Assembly: GCF_001548095.1 (NCBI RefSeq)
Contig: NZ_AP014815.1
Coordinates: 1,239,656-1,303,655 of the forward strand
Origin: Geminocystis sp. NIES-3708
GTDB taxonomy: Bacteria > Cyanobacteriota > Cyanobacteriia > Cyanobacteriales > Cyanobacteriaceae
Length of the DNA stretch: 64,000 nt
Direction: 5' to 3'
Shown one piece after another: positions 36,234 to 46,021 of this stretch. Position 1 is the first letter of the stretch; the number at the start of each line of letters is the position of its first letter. The translations under genes were made by a program, and so were the position numbers. The notes beneath the pieces were generated by a model. That model worked only from the letters and a program-made list of their open reading frames with translations, did no database searches and was not told the DNA's origin.

Positions 36234-37226
36234 ATGGAAGTTAACGAATTTATTCAACGTTATACCGCCGGAGAAAATGACTTTACTGGTGCAATGTTGG
36301 CAGGAATTGATGTAGTCGGAGGAGACTTGATTGGTATTGTTCTTCGTCAAGCAAATTTACAGAAAGCTAATTTTACTTTTTGTTATTTGAGTCGTGCAGA
36401 TTTTAGTGGTGCAAACTTGGTGGAAAGCAATTTTAGTGGTGCAAATCTGAATCAAGCTAGTTTAGTGGATGCAAATCTTCATCGTTGTGAATTTCATGGG
36501 GCTATTTTACAAAAAGCAGATATGAGAGGGGCTCAATTAAGTTTAGCTAATTTATTAGATGCTAATTTAATTGAAGTAGATTTTCGTTCTGCGGACTTAA
36601 GCAATGCTAATTTAAAAGGAGCTTGTTTAAGAGGCTCTAATATGCGTCAACAAAAACGGGGTAAACCTACTAATTTACAAGGGGCAAATTTAGATAAAAC
36701 CGATTTAAAATATGTAGATCTTCAGGGTATTAATTTAAAAGGTGCAAGTTTAGTGGGGGCAAATCTTTCAGATGCTAATTTACGTAATGGAATGTTAGCT
36801 GGTGCAGATTTAACTCAAGCTAATTTAAAAGGTGCTTCTTTGACGGATGTCGATTTAACAGGAGCAAAATTAATTGGGGCAAATCTCTCTAATGCTAAGT
36901 TAGAAAGGGCTAATTTAACCGATGCCGACTTAAGTAATGCTAATTTAGAAAATGCGACTATGCCCGATGTAAAATTAATTCGAGCTAATCTGATTCAAGC
37001 TAATATGAGCTTTGCTCGTCTTAATCGTGTAGATTTGAGTCGTGCTAATTTATATGGTGCTATTTTGCGCAATGCTTCTTTGATGGAAGTGTTTTTTGCT
37101 CGTACTAATTTAACCTCCGCTGATTTTACCAATGCTAATTTAATTGGTGCTGATTTAACCAGTGCTAATATTACTGGGGTTAATTTTGACAGTGCTATTA
37201 TGCCTGATGGTCAAGTTTATCATTAA
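36234..37226 (+). CDS. Pentapeptide-repeat protein
   Basis: A 330-residue protein composed from about residue 15 of A(D/N)Lxx five-residue repeats, which form a right-handed quadrilateral beta-helix. There is a short break near 140 (RGSNMRQQKRGKPTN) that probably makes a loop out of the helix. No membrane segment is seen. Functions in cyanobacteria range from regulation of transport to heterocyst glycolipid localisation; nothing here distinguishes them. It is likely co-transcribed with the three-repeat protein gene. Confidence 0.93.
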   Translation: MEVNEFIQRYTAGENDFTGAMLAGIDVVGGDLIGIVLRQANLQKANFTFCYLSRADFSGANLVESNFSGANLNQASLVDANLHRCEFHGAILQKADMRGAQLSLANLLDANLIEVDFRSADLSNANLKGACLRGSNMRQQKRGKPTNLQGANLDKTDLKYVDLQGINLKGASLVGANLSDANLRNGMLAGADLTQANLKGASLTDVDLTGAKLIGANLSNAKLERANLTDADLSNANLENATMPDVKLIRANLIQANMSFARLNRVDLSRANLYGAILRNASLMEVFFARTNLTSADFTNANLIGADLTSANITGVNFDSAIMPDGQVYH

Positions 37227-37327
37227 ACATCTGGGAAAAAAATTAAAGTCAATTCTAGTTTAGAAATTATCGATTATTCTCACTATTCCCCATTGTTTCA
37301 CTTTTTCGAGATGTCTATTTATTGTTT

Positions 37328-37951
37328 TCAGGTTGAGACTAATTCAACAAAGTTAGTTAAGATTTGTAAACCATAATCTGATGATTTTTCCGGGTGAAAT
37401 TGTACTGCCATTAAATTATTTTGAGCAATGGCTGCAGTTACTTTTTGTGAGCCATGGGTAACTTGTGCAGAAATTATATTAGAATCTATGGGAGCGACAT
37501 AATAAGAATGAACAAAATAAAGATAAGGAGACGCAGGAAGATTTTTCCACAGAGGGTGATTATTTTGGATAAAATTCAGGGCATTCCAACCCATGTGAGG
37601 AATAGTTAAATTAGGCTCAGATTGAAAACGCTTGACTTTGCCTTGAATAATGCCTAAACCTTCTTCTTTTCCTTCCTCAGAAGCCTCAAATAAAATTTGT
37701 AATCCTAAACAAATTCCCAAAAAAGGTTTGCCACTTTTTACCGCTAATTTGATAGACTCAACTAAATCTCTTTCTTTCAGATGTTGCATTGCAGGATCAA
37801 ATGAACCTACCCCGGGTAAAACTACTCCATCTGCTTTGGCTATTTCCATCGGAGAATCGGTAATTTTTGGGGTTGCACCTGCTTTTTCTAAACCCTTACA
37901 AGCTGAGTGTAAGTTTCCCATATCATAATCAATTACAGCAATAATAGTCAT
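37328..37951 (-). CDS. hisH: Imidazole glycerol phosphate synthase, glutaminase subunit
   Basis: A 207-residue class I glutamine amidotransferase that feeds ammonia to HisF in histidine synthesis. The oxyanion and nucleophile elbow (VLPGVGSF, GICLGLQ with the catalytic Cys) and the His/Glu of VQFHPEKS are all present. hisF is not adjacent. Confidence 0.96.
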   Translation of the reverse strand: MTIIAVIDYDMGNLHSACKGLEKAGATPKITDSPMEIAKADGVVLPGVGSFDPAMQHLKERDLVESIKLAVKSGKPFLGICLGLQILFEASEEGKEEGLGIIQGKVKRFQSEPNLTIPHMGWNALNFIQNNHPLWKNLPASPYLYFVHSYYVAPIDSNIISAQVTHGSQKVTAAIAQNNLMAVQFHPEKSSDYGLQILTNFVELVST

Positions 37952-38104
37952 TTATCGATTCACAATTACAATATCTTAATTATTACTCAAATCTTGCACC
38001 TAGTTTAAAATATAATAAGAGAAGTAAGCTGTAGGATGTTGGTTTAGAGTGTGGAAATAATCTTACTCAATCCTTATTCCTCATTCCTCATTCCTGATTT
38101 TTCT

Positions 38105-38965
38105 ATGAAATCCAAAACTTTTTCCAAACCCTTCAACAAGAAAGAAAACAATCCCCATCGTCACATCTCTCCAAAAAAAGAATTTATCGCATCAGAAAAT
38201 GAGATAGAAAATGATTCTCCAGATTTAATTTATGGTTGTTATCCTGTTTTAGCCGCATTAGAAAATAACCATCAATTAAATCGCCTTTATATTATCAGTA
38301 AACTTCTTTATGATCCACGCTTTGAAACATTTTTACCTCAAGTAAAAGCTAATGGTACAGTTATTGATGTAGTTGACAATAATCGTCTAAATCAAATCAC
38401 TAATTCGGCTAATCATCAAGGAGTTGCGGCTACTGTCGCCCCTTATGAATATTTAGAATTACCTGCATTAATTACTCAAGCAAAAGCGGATAGTGATAAT
38501 CCTGTAATCATTATTGCTGATGGGATCAATGATCCCCATAACTTAGGCGCCATTATTCGTACAGCCGAGGCTTTAGGTATGCAAGGTTTAATTATACCTC
38601 AACGTAGAGCTGTTGGTATTACTTCAACGGTAAAAAAAGTTGCAGCGGGGGCTTTGGAATATTTCTCTGTAGCAAGAGTTGTTAATTTACAAAATGCGAT
38701 CGCAGAATTAAAAGAAGCGGGTTTTTGGATTTATGGCACAATAGCCGATAGCGGTAATGTTTTACACAAAACTAAATTGGAAGGTGCAATAGGATTAGTG
38801 ATAGGCTCGGAAGAAAAAGGGATTAGTCAATCAACGGCAAAATCCTGTGATTTCTTGATGTCGATTCCCATGAAAGGAAAAACCCCCAGTCTGAATGCTT
38901 CAGTGGCAACGGCGATTTGTCTTTATGAAGTATCTCGTCAGCAATTGTTAAATAATTCCAAGTAA
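38105..38965 (+). CDS. rlmB: 23S rRNA (guanosine-2'-O-)methyltransferase RlmB, TrmH/SpoU family
   Basis: A 286-residue SPOUT methyltransferase. After a basic N-terminal extension ([13 protein letters not shown]) come the substrate-binding domain (about 38-115) and the knotted catalytic domain with motif 1 ([17 protein letters not shown]), motif 2 ([10 protein letters not shown]) and motif 3 ([15 protein letters not shown]). ATG at 38105 is preferred; an earlier GTG at 38051 would add 18 residues encoded by a tandem ATTCCTC spacer repeat, which looks non-coding. Confidence 0.93.
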   Translation: MKSKTFSKPFNKKENNPHRHISPKKEFIASENEIENDSPDLIYGCYPVLAALENNHQLNRLYIISKLLYDPRFETFLPQVKANGTVIDVVDNNRLNQITNSANHQGVAATVAPYEYLELPALITQAKADSDNPVIIIADGINDPHNLGAIIRTAEALGMQGLIIPQRRAVGITSTVKKVAAGALEYFSVARVVNLQNAIAELKEAGFWIYGTIADSGNVLHKTKLEGAIGLVIGSEEKGISQSTAKSCDFLMSIPMKGKTPSLNASVATAICLYEVSRQQLLNNSK

Positions 38966-39126
38966 AAATAATTGGGTTGAATCACCCCTTGTCAATGTCT
39001 TAGATAAAACACTAAAGTGAAAATTAAGCCTGGATAGAAAAAATATTACACTATTGGACTTCAGTTAGTCGAATCATAGGCTATCATTCAAAAAACGAAA
39101 AAATAATCAAATCGTAGGAAAAACAG

Positions 39127-39420
39127 ATGAAGGAATTATTAATCAGAATTTTAGATGTATTTGGACTTGCTTGTTGGTTAGAAATTAACACAGACAACCC
39201 TAGGTGTACTTATTATTTTGGTCCTTTTCTTACTCCAAAAGAAGCTATTTTAGAACAAGATGGTTATATTGAAGATTTAACCCAAGAAGGTGCTAAAACT
39301 ATTGTTGTGGTGGTAAAACGGTGTAAGCCTAGAGATTTGACTATTTTTGATGAATTGGGGGAGTCTAAAAGTTTTTCAGGGATTTTAACGATTTCTACTC
39401 ACTCATCTATTAACTTGTAA
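39127..39420 (+). CDS. DUF1816-domain protein
   Basis: A 97-residue cyanobacterial protein of the DUF1816 family. The core WLEINTDNPRCTYYFGPF followed by EAxxxQDGYIEDLTQEGA is diagnostic. The fold is small alpha/beta and soluble. Function is not established. The 3' extension after about residue 70 is less conserved. Confidence 0.85.
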   Translation: MKELLIRILDVFGLACWLEINTDNPRCTYYFGPFLTPKEAILEQDGYIEDLTQEGAKTIVVVVKRCKPRDLTIFDELGESKSFSGILTISTHSSINL

Positions 39421-39478
39421 GATTATAAACACATAAATACCATTGGTTCATCAAGCTATAAATTATGGTCATTGTCAA

Positions 39479-39958
39479 CTATTCACGATAATCAAACTTT
39501 GTAGCTTGAGAATGACACTGAATGCAAGTATTAATTGTAATAGGAGAAGGTAAATCTACCTGAGGATGAAGTGCGAAAAAATAACGAGATTGGGCAATAA
39601 ATTTTGGCTTAACTTCATCTTTTAATAACTGCCTTGAATAGCCCTGTAAATATAACCACATTAATCGTTGAGTAAAACCTGTTAATCCTTCTACTTTTAC
39701 GCCATAGTGATTACCGGGATTTTCTAAAATTGTTTGCCATGTTTCCTGTGGTAGCACGGCTGGAGGAATGGGAATATGACAAGCGGCACAGTTTTCTAAA
39801 TATAAGTCTTTTCCTATTTTAAAATTACCTGTGGCTTTATCTACAGATTTTGTATTTTGTGCCATGGAATAAATATTATGGGATGCACCCCATCCTAAAA
39901 TAACACTACAGCTAATAATAAAGCCTATAATTACCGTTATTAAGCGTTTTTTTGACAT
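39479..39958 (-). CDS. Diheme cytochrome c (exported)
   Basis: A 159-residue protein with an N-terminal signal or anchor (about 6-24) and two heme-attachment sites, CAACH (57-61) and CIQCH (145-149). The spacing and the segment ending HPQVDLP match the cyanobacterial diheme cytochrome c family. It should act on the lumenal or periplasmic side in electron transfer, partner unknown. Confidence 0.87.
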   Translation of the reverse strand: MSKKRLITVIIGFIISCSVILGWGASHNIYSMAQNTKSVDKATGNFKIGKDLYLENCAACHIPIPPAVLPQETWQTILENPGNHYGVKVEGLTGFTQRLMWLYLQGYSRQLLKDEVKPKFIAQSRYFFALHPQVDLPSPITINTCIQCHSQATKFDYRE

Positions 39959-40013
39959 TTTTAACCTTTACTATCTCAAATTATTAAACAAACTTGGGTA
40001 TTAGCTGATATTG

Positions 40014-40400
40014 ACACTCCATCGGGCTAAAGCCACGAGGATTCTTTAGAGGAGATAACTAACACAATGCTAGTCATTGCTCGAACAACTACATTTGTTC
40101 AAAGTGCCAAAACACTAATCCAAAAAGCAGTTCAAAAGGCGGTGTCAATTGCCTGTACACTCTTGGCTAATGCCTTCAGTTTACTTTTAGGTTTATGCTT
40201 TTCACTCCCTTAATATCTTTGCTTGTGGGGGCTGAGTCTGTAGTGCATTGCACCGAGTACCATTTCGGTAACTCATCTTTTCAACAGGTGTCCCAGCACT
40301 GAGAGTTGCACCATACAATTAAGATCTTAGTGGCTACCTTGATTTTAACCTAAAACCACTAAATATAAAGCCGTCCTAGAAAGACGGGGTTTCAGACCCA
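40014..40400. mobile_element. IS200/IS605-type remnant without transposase
   Basis: The right edge (CCGTC-loop-GACGG hairpin then GGTTTCAGACCC, 40371-40400) is typical of the right ends of cyanobacterial IS200/IS605 elements. The left edge has a GGGCTAAAGCC hairpin. Between them the plus strand is full of short hairpins (GAGTACC/GGTAACTC, AGTGG/CCACT) and a 48-codon ATG frame (40067-40213) preceded by GAGGAG, which matches no transposase. The hairpin-rich part next to the right end is where TnpB guide RNAs are encoded. Identity is from memory of the family, not a search. Confidence 0.55.
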
Positions 40401-40422
40401 AGAATTTTGATGATTTTTAACT

Positions 40423-41334
40423 CTACATTTCTACTGTCACAGTATTTAGTAAACGAGCTACTATTACCTTAGCATTTCTTCCACCGGCGGGGATCAAGCG
40501 ATGAGACAATACATTGGGTGCTAAAAATTTAATGTCATCGGGAATCACATAATCTCTTCCTTCTAAAAATGCTAATGCTTGACTGGCTTTTTGTAGAGAA
40601 ACAGTGCCACGAGGACTAACTCCTAAGGTAATTTCATCATCATTTCGGGAAGCGGTAATCAGGTTAATAATATATTTTTGTATTTCTGGGGCTACTCTAA
40701 TTTTAGTAACTTCTTTTTGCAGTTCTAAAACATTATCTAAGGAGATACAAGGAGAAAGTTCATTAACAGAAGTAGGATTTAATTGTTTTTCTAACATATA
40801 TAATTCTTCTTCAAAAGAAGGATAACCCAAACTCAAAGAGATAGCAAAACGATCCATTTGTGCTTCTGGTAGAGGAAATGTTCCTTGATATTCAATAGGG
40901 TTTTGGGTGGCAATGACGAAGAAGGGGGAAGGCACAAAACGAGCGACACCATCAACGGTAATTTGTTTTTCTTCCATCACTTCTAATAAAGATGATTGAG
41001 TCCTGGGTGTAGCTCGATTAATTTCATCTGTCAGTAGTATATTCGCAAAAGCAGGACCAGATAAAAACTCAAATTCTCTGGTACTAGGATTCCATATATT
41101 TGTCCCTGTAACATCACTGGGTAATAAATCAGGAGTACATTGAATACGTTGGAATTTTCCATGAATAGAACGGGCGAGAGATTTAGCTAATAAAGTTTTT
41201 CCTACCCCCGGAACATCTTCTAGCAACGCATGACCACCACTCAATAAAGCAACTAAGACTAATTTAATTGCATCTTCTTTTCCTACAATTGTACGAGCTA
41301 AATTTTCTTTGAGGATGGTAATTTTTTCTCTCAT
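40423..41334 (-). CDS. MoxR-family AAA+ ATPase
   Basis: A 303-residue AAA+ chaperone-like ATPase. Walker A is GVPGVGKTLLAKS (about 42-54), Walker B LLTDEINRATPR, sensor 1 IATQNP, and sensor 2 lies in the C-terminal lid (SPRGTVSLQKASQA). MoxR proteins usually work with VWA-domain proteins to mature or insert metal cofactors or assemble complexes; no VWA or DUF58 partner is beside it in this window. It starts divergently from the exosortase gene. Confidence 0.94.
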   Translation of the reverse strand: MREKITILKENLARTIVGKEDAIKLVLVALLSGGHALLEDVPGVGKTLLAKSLARSIHGKFQRIQCTPDLLPSDVTGTNIWNPSTREFEFLSGPAFANILLTDEINRATPRTQSSLLEVMEEKQITVDGVARFVPSPFFVIATQNPIEYQGTFPLPEAQMDRFAISLSLGYPSFEEELYMLEKQLNPTSVNELSPCISLDNVLELQKEVTKIRVAPEIQKYIINLITASRNDDEITLGVSPRGTVSLQKASQALAFLEGRDYVIPDDIKFLAPNVLSHRLIPAGGRNAKVIVARLLNTVTVEM

Positions 41335-41490
41335 TAACCGTGATTTCCTTGTGTTTACTCTTTTGTTAAGTATTTTATCTTAGTTTTAGGCAATAAAAGG
41401 GGATTAATTTTCAAGGAAAATGACACGTAAGTATTTTTAAAAGCTAAAATACACTTAAGCATAAATAATTACGTAAAATTGTGATTTAAG

Positions 41491-42381
41491 ATGAATATAG
41501 AAAAATTGAATAAATTATCATTGACAAGAAGTTACGGTTTTTGGATGTGGGTAATTTTGTCAACCTTAGTGATCATAAATTTGACCATTTTCTGGAAAAT
41601 GGGGAATGTTGCCCATGCGGGAATGAGTGCTTTATTTTGGTTAGCAATTTATTCAATGTTATGGGATAAACGGCAAGAATTAATCTTCAAAAAACAACTT
41701 ATACCTAGTATTTTAGGCATTTTATTGATTGGATGGACTTTATTTGTTAGTAAATCTATTCCCACAGAAAAAGAAAATAATCTTTTAAGTATTGCACCTT
41801 TTATTTTTTCTGTAGGTGTAAGTTTAATTGCGGCGGGTTTTTATGGATTAAAACAATTTAAAGCAGAATTATTAATTATTTTTTTCTTAGGTATTCCTAG
41901 GGTAATTTTACAATCTTTTTTAAATATTTCTCCTCTAACTGCAAAAGTATCTTCTTTTTTCCTCCATTATTTAGGTTTTAATGTCATTTTAGATGGTGTT
42001 TTTATTCATTTAGAAAAAGGTAGCGTTAAAGTTTATGAAGGTTGTTCGGGTATTGAATCAATTACTTATGTACTAGGTTTATCTGTCATCTGCTTAATTA
42101 TGTTTCCTATTTCTAAAAAATATCGATATTTTGTCCCTTTTGTCGCCATTCTGACAGGATTTTTTGTCAATGCAGTGCGAGTAGTTTTGATGTCAATTTT
42201 AGTAGCAATAGGTGAAAAAAAGGCTTTTGTCTATTGGCATGAGGGAGAGGGCTCATTAGTTTTTGGGATGATTGCAGTAATGACCTTCGGTTTATTTTAC
42301 TGGTATTTGATGAATCAAACCGAAAAAAAACTAGAGTGTTTACCTAGGGAGCAAAATTTTTTTAATAGCGATTTTTTTTAA
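41491..42381 (+). CDS. Exosortase (probable cyanoexosortase A)
   Basis: A 296-residue membrane cysteine transpeptidase with about eight helices. The catalytic set is Cys185 (VYEGCSGIES), Arg230 (NAVRVVLM) and His250 (YWHEGEGSL). Exosortases cleave PEP-CTERM sorting tails at the membrane and are linked to exopolysaccharide. The subtype is inferred from the next gene, an HpsJ-like protein of the cyanoexosortase A-associated group. No PEP-CTERM substrate was found in this window. Confidence 0.88.
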   Translation: MNIEKLNKLSLTRSYGFWMWVILSTLVIINLTIFWKMGNVAHAGMSALFWLAIYSMLWDKRQELIFKKQLIPSILGILLIGWTLFVSKSIPTEKENNLLSIAPFIFSVGVSLIAAGFYGLKQFKAELLIIFFLGIPRVILQSFLNISPLTAKVSSFFLHYLGFNVILDGVFIHLEKGSVKVYEGCSGIESITYVLGLSVICLIMFPISKKYRYFVPFVAILTGFFVNAVRVVLMSILVAIGEKKAFVYWHEGEGSLVFGMIAVMTFGLFYWYLMNQTEKKLECLPREQNFFNSDFF

Positions 42382-42528
42382 CACTTAGGTAAAACTATAA
42401 AAATCTTAATCTTACTTAGGTGTCATTTTTTTATAACAATGTTATTCTAAGTATTATTACGAACATAAATAGTTAAGAGTTAATTTTCTTTTCTATAATT
42501 TTTAAACTTTAAATTCTTCTACAATATA

Positions 42529-43329
42529 ATGATAAATATCATGATTCAATCGAACCAAGAGAGTTTAAACCCTAATACAGAAACCCTTGATATTCAAACA
42601 AAATTAAATCAAAAAGTTGACAAGTTGGGTATTTTCAGCTTAAATATCTTGCGCTCATTAGGTTTATGGCGATTAGTGGGCTATGGTTTTTTAATTTTAT
42701 TCGCTTTAGATTTAGCCGAGATATTTATTCCCCCTCAATTGCTTAATCCAGAATGGGAATTTCAAACATTAGGTAACATTGTGGAAAGAATAGCGATACC
42801 TTTTATTGCTTTATTGTTAATATTTCAGGGGGGTAATTATTTACGAAAAGGTTGGGAATTTGTTGCTTTAACCAGTTTATCGTGGTTAAGTTTATTAGTA
42901 GGAATTTTATTTTTATTATCTGTGCCCTTAGGGATAATAAATACTATTCGTATTGATAAGCTAAGTACCACAAAAATTACGGATGCTACAAATCAAAGAT
43001 TAGAGCTTTTACAAGAAGTAGAAACCAGATTAAAAAAGGTACAAAATAAACAAGATATGCAGGTTTTAATTACTCAACTTAACATTGGAAATGCACCTAT
43101 TATTGAAAATGATCAACAATTAACTCAAGTAAAAACCAACTTAAATGAATTTATTAAAACTTCTCGTAAGCAACTTAATAATCAAACAAAAATGGCTATT
43201 AACCAAACAAAAAAATCTTTGTTAAAACGTTCAGTAAAATGGAATTTAGGAGCATTAATTTCTGGAGTTTTGTTTATTATTACATGGCAAATGACTAAAT
43301 GGGCAAGAGTCAAAGAAGTAAATCAATAA
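42529..43329 (+). CDS. HpsJ-like protein, cyanoexosortase A-associated
   Basis: A 266-residue membrane protein with three helices in the first half (about 44-66, 85-105, 115-140), a coiled-coil soluble segment (about 155-235; LQEVETRLKKVQNK) and a final helix (about 240-258). This layout matches HpsJ, known from the hormogonium polysaccharide locus of filamentous cyanobacteria, and its exosortase-linked relatives. It follows the exosortase by 147 bases on the same strand. An internal ATG four codons in is an alternative start. Confidence 0.78.
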   Translation: MINIMIQSNQESLNPNTETLDIQTKLNQKVDKLGIFSLNILRSLGLWRLVGYGFLILFALDLAEIFIPPQLLNPEWEFQTLGNIVERIAIPFIALLLIFQGGNYLRKGWEFVALTSLSWLSLLVGILFLLSVPLGIINTIRIDKLSTTKITDATNQRLELLQEVETRLKKVQNKQDMQVLITQLNIGNAPIIENDQQLTQVKTNLNEFIKTSRKQLNNQTKMAINQTKKSLLKRSVKWNLGALISGVLFIITWQMTKWARVKEVNQ

Positions 43330-43363
43330 GTTACGGATTAACTATTAGCAAAAACAACTGAAA

Positions 43364-45853
43364 TCATTTATTTTCAATTATTTTAAAGCCGAATTTAATT
43401 TTAAAATTAGGATCAACTTCGGCTATTTTGCTAATATCAACTCCTTTATTATTTGCTTCTTTTAACGCTTTTTTATCAGCAACATAACTAATTTTTTCTG
43501 TACGATATTCTGGAGGTAATTCTTCGGGTTTAACTTTTATATTTATCCTTGGATATTCCCTAAAAATCAGATTTCTTTCATATCCTTCCTCTTTTTTATT
43601 TAATATTTTTTGTCGATATAATTCTAATAATCTTTGCTGTAACAAACTGTGTCCTTTTTTTAATTCTTCTAGCTGATTTTGCAACATTTCGTTTACTTTT
43701 TTTTGTCTCGCCATAGCACTAATAATAGCTAATTCATATTGATCATTTATCCATGCAAAACCATCTATATCGATTTCTAATTTTTCTAACACAGAAATAA
43801 TTTCTTCCTCATCATCAAGATTAATTAATTCTTGCCAAATTTCGCCTCCTTTTTCATGATAATTTTGATGTAAAGAAGACATAATAGGATCAATTTTATC
43901 TTCATGATTCTGATTAATTTGTTCACCAATTTTTTCTAAGGATTCATGATAATCTCGTGTGTATAAATCTTGATTTTCTTGTAAAGTGCTATGAATCCAA
44001 TCTTCTTTCAACTTATCTAAATATTCTTGATAAAGATTTAAGATATTAACCGATGATTCCATTTTTCTTTGTTGATATATTTGTCTCAATTCTGCTAATA
44101 AATCTTGACGATTATTAAGATCTGTACTTAACTCTAAAAATTGCTTAAATTGTCTATAAAATCTACTTAAACCTTGATGTAAGATATTTTTTGAGGAATT
44201 TGAGGTATTTTCTAAAATTACTTTAACTTGTTTTAAATTAGTTGAGCCACGTAAATAATTAGTTATTTCGTTAGCAAAAATAACAGCAATTTTTTCAATG
44301 GATAATAAAAAGTTAAGAGGAAGAAAAACAGGAAAAGCAATAGAATTAAAACCACTACTATCAGCTAAAGTTAAACAACGATTAATGATGGTTTTAATCA
44401 AGTTTAAATCAGTTAAATTTAGTTGTTGATAGTCATAAATAATACTGTGAAAAATAGCTTCTACTTTTAATCTTCCTCCCCTAGTTGTTAAAATTTGCCC
44501 TAATTGTTTTATTTTCCTTTTTTCTAACTCTTTACTAATAGTTTTACCGCCTTTTGTGAGTAAAATTCTGGCAATATCTTCACTCATCGATAAATCGATG
44601 TCAGTATAGTTGACTAAAACTTCAACATTGCAATTGATTAAAGAATTATATTCTAAGGTGAGTTGAGTATTAGCGATAACAGTTTCAAAGACGAGATTAG
44701 TAAAATTTTCGGGGGTTTTAAGAAGTTTACTAGGAAAAAAATCAGCATTAATGTCTAAACCTTGCAAATTTTGCCAAGTTAATGGTAGACTGGCGGGGTT
44801 TTGACAAATAATGGGCAACCAAGTGGCACAAGGAAATTTATTTTCAAGAGGTTGCAATTTTTCTCTAGCTTGTCTGACTGCTAAATATAAAGGTTGATTA
44901 TTAGCAAAACTTTGCAAAAATTCTTTAATAAAAATGTGGGCAACAACATCAGGTATCATTTCTCCCATGACTATAACTTGAGATAAATGTAACGCTACTA
45001 AATCTTGTGCTAATCCTAAACCGTCACAGGAGTTAAAAATAGCTAATTTTAAACCTTTTTGAATGGCTTGTTTTAAAGCATTATTAAATTCTTCAATGGT
45101 GATAATATCTTCTTCATTTAGATATAATTTGCCTTGCCAATTTTCTTCATTTTTACCACTATGCCCAGCAAAAAAAAGTAAATCCCATTCGTGTTCATAA
45201 AGATGATAAAATAATTCTTCACGACTAGGATTTTTTAATGTAATTATTTCTGCTTTTTGTAAATTAGTTAAAACTTCTTGATCTGGTTTTAAATCAATAC
45301 CTTGACTGTTACCAAAAATAGCTAATATTTTAATTTGAGAATTTTTTCTTATGGTTGAATTTAAAGTAGTGTATTCAACAGGTGCAATGGCTAATTCTGA
45401 TTTAATATATTGATGAAGAAAAGAATCAAAAAACAAATGCCATGGTAAAAAACGTAACTCTTGAATATTAGTTTGAATCAAAAGTCTGATAGACTCTTGA
45501 GTGTCTAATTCTGTTAATAATTTTTCCCTAATTTTACCAAAAGATTCTACTTGACAATGATACCAATTTTTTAAAGTTTGTTTAAGTTGAGAGGCGGATA
45601 CTTGACAATTATTTGTGATGTGAGTAACTTGTTGTTTAGGAGATCCTAATCTTACTTTTTGATGTAAACTGCGATAACTTTCTTGCCATTGCTGATAATG
45701 TTGAATAATGGGTTGACAAGGGGGAAGTTTTCCCGTGATTGTCGTAAAAGGATGAGTTATACCATCGGGATTATCTTCACAAATTTGTACACTGACATCA
45801 AAACCTTTAGCGAAACTACCTGATTCTAGTTTAAAAAGAATTAACTTACCCAT
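43364..45853 (-). CDS. CHAT-domain (caspase-like) protein
   Basis: An 829-residue soluble protein. The CHAT protease domain (about 120-355) has catalytic His231 (FAGHSGKNEENW) and Cys276 (FNSCDGLG). A large, mainly helical C-terminal part (about 400-829) with coiled-coil stretches near 725-760 (EMLQNQLEELKKGHSLLQQ) is unrecognised. CHAT proteases act in regulated proteolysis and cell-death or defence systems; cyanobacteria encode many. The genes on both sides are not obviously related to it, so the target is unknown. Confidence 0.87.
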   Translation of the reverse strand: MGKLILFKLESGSFAKGFDVSVQICEDNPDGITHPFTTITGKLPPCQPIIQHYQQWQESYRSLHQKVRLGSPKQQVTHITNNCQVSASQLKQTLKNWYHCQVESFGKIREKLLTELDTQESIRLLIQTNIQELRFLPWHLFFDSFLHQYIKSELAIAPVEYTTLNSTIRKNSQIKILAIFGNSQGIDLKPDQEVLTNLQKAEIITLKNPSREELFYHLYEHEWDLLFFAGHSGKNEENWQGKLYLNEEDIITIEEFNNALKQAIQKGLKLAIFNSCDGLGLAQDLVALHLSQVIVMGEMIPDVVAHIFIKEFLQSFANNQPLYLAVRQAREKLQPLENKFPCATWLPIICQNPASLPLTWQNLQGLDINADFFPSKLLKTPENFTNLVFETVIANTQLTLEYNSLINCNVEVLVNYTDIDLSMSEDIARILLTKGGKTISKELEKRKIKQLGQILTTRGGRLKVEAIFHSIIYDYQQLNLTDLNLIKTIINRCLTLADSSGFNSIAFPVFLPLNFLLSIEKIAVIFANEITNYLRGSTNLKQVKVILENTSNSSKNILHQGLSRFYRQFKQFLELSTDLNNRQDLLAELRQIYQQRKMESSVNILNLYQEYLDKLKEDWIHSTLQENQDLYTRDYHESLEKIGEQINQNHEDKIDPIMSSLHQNYHEKGGEIWQELINLDDEEEIISVLEKLEIDIDGFAWINDQYELAIISAMARQKKVNEMLQNQLEELKKGHSLLQQRLLELYRQKILNKKEEGYERNLIFREYPRINIKVKPEELPPEYRTEKISYVADKKALKEANNKGVDISKIAEVDPNFKIKFGFKIIENK

Positions 45854-46021
45854 GTTTTATAATTAACAATGAATAATGAATAATAAATAGTTAATAATGA
45901 ATAGTTAATAATAAATAATTAACATTTGTATTTAAAGTAAATTAAACAAAGTGTAAGCAACAAATCAAAATCATCTAAAAATTAGGTTTTGTTTGCTCAA
46001 ACTAACCGACAATAAATTGAA
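45854..46021. repeat. AT-rich degenerate spacer repeat
   Basis: A run of AATGAATAATAAATAGTTAA-like units, similar to runs near 23223-23300 and 62820-62860. It is probably a dispersed spacer repeat of no known function. Confidence 0.45.

Noticed and set aside
38051-38104. GTG extension of rlmB
   Set aside because: The added codons come from an ATTCCTC tandem spacer repeat and are not family-like.
40067-40213. 48-codon ATG frame with GAGGAG inside the IS-like remnant
   Set aside because: It matches no transposase or accessory protein and overlaps presumed structured RNA or element sequence.
43364-45853. CHAT protein as a CRISPR-linked (Craspase-type) protease
   Set aside because: No CRISPR array or cas gene is present in the window.
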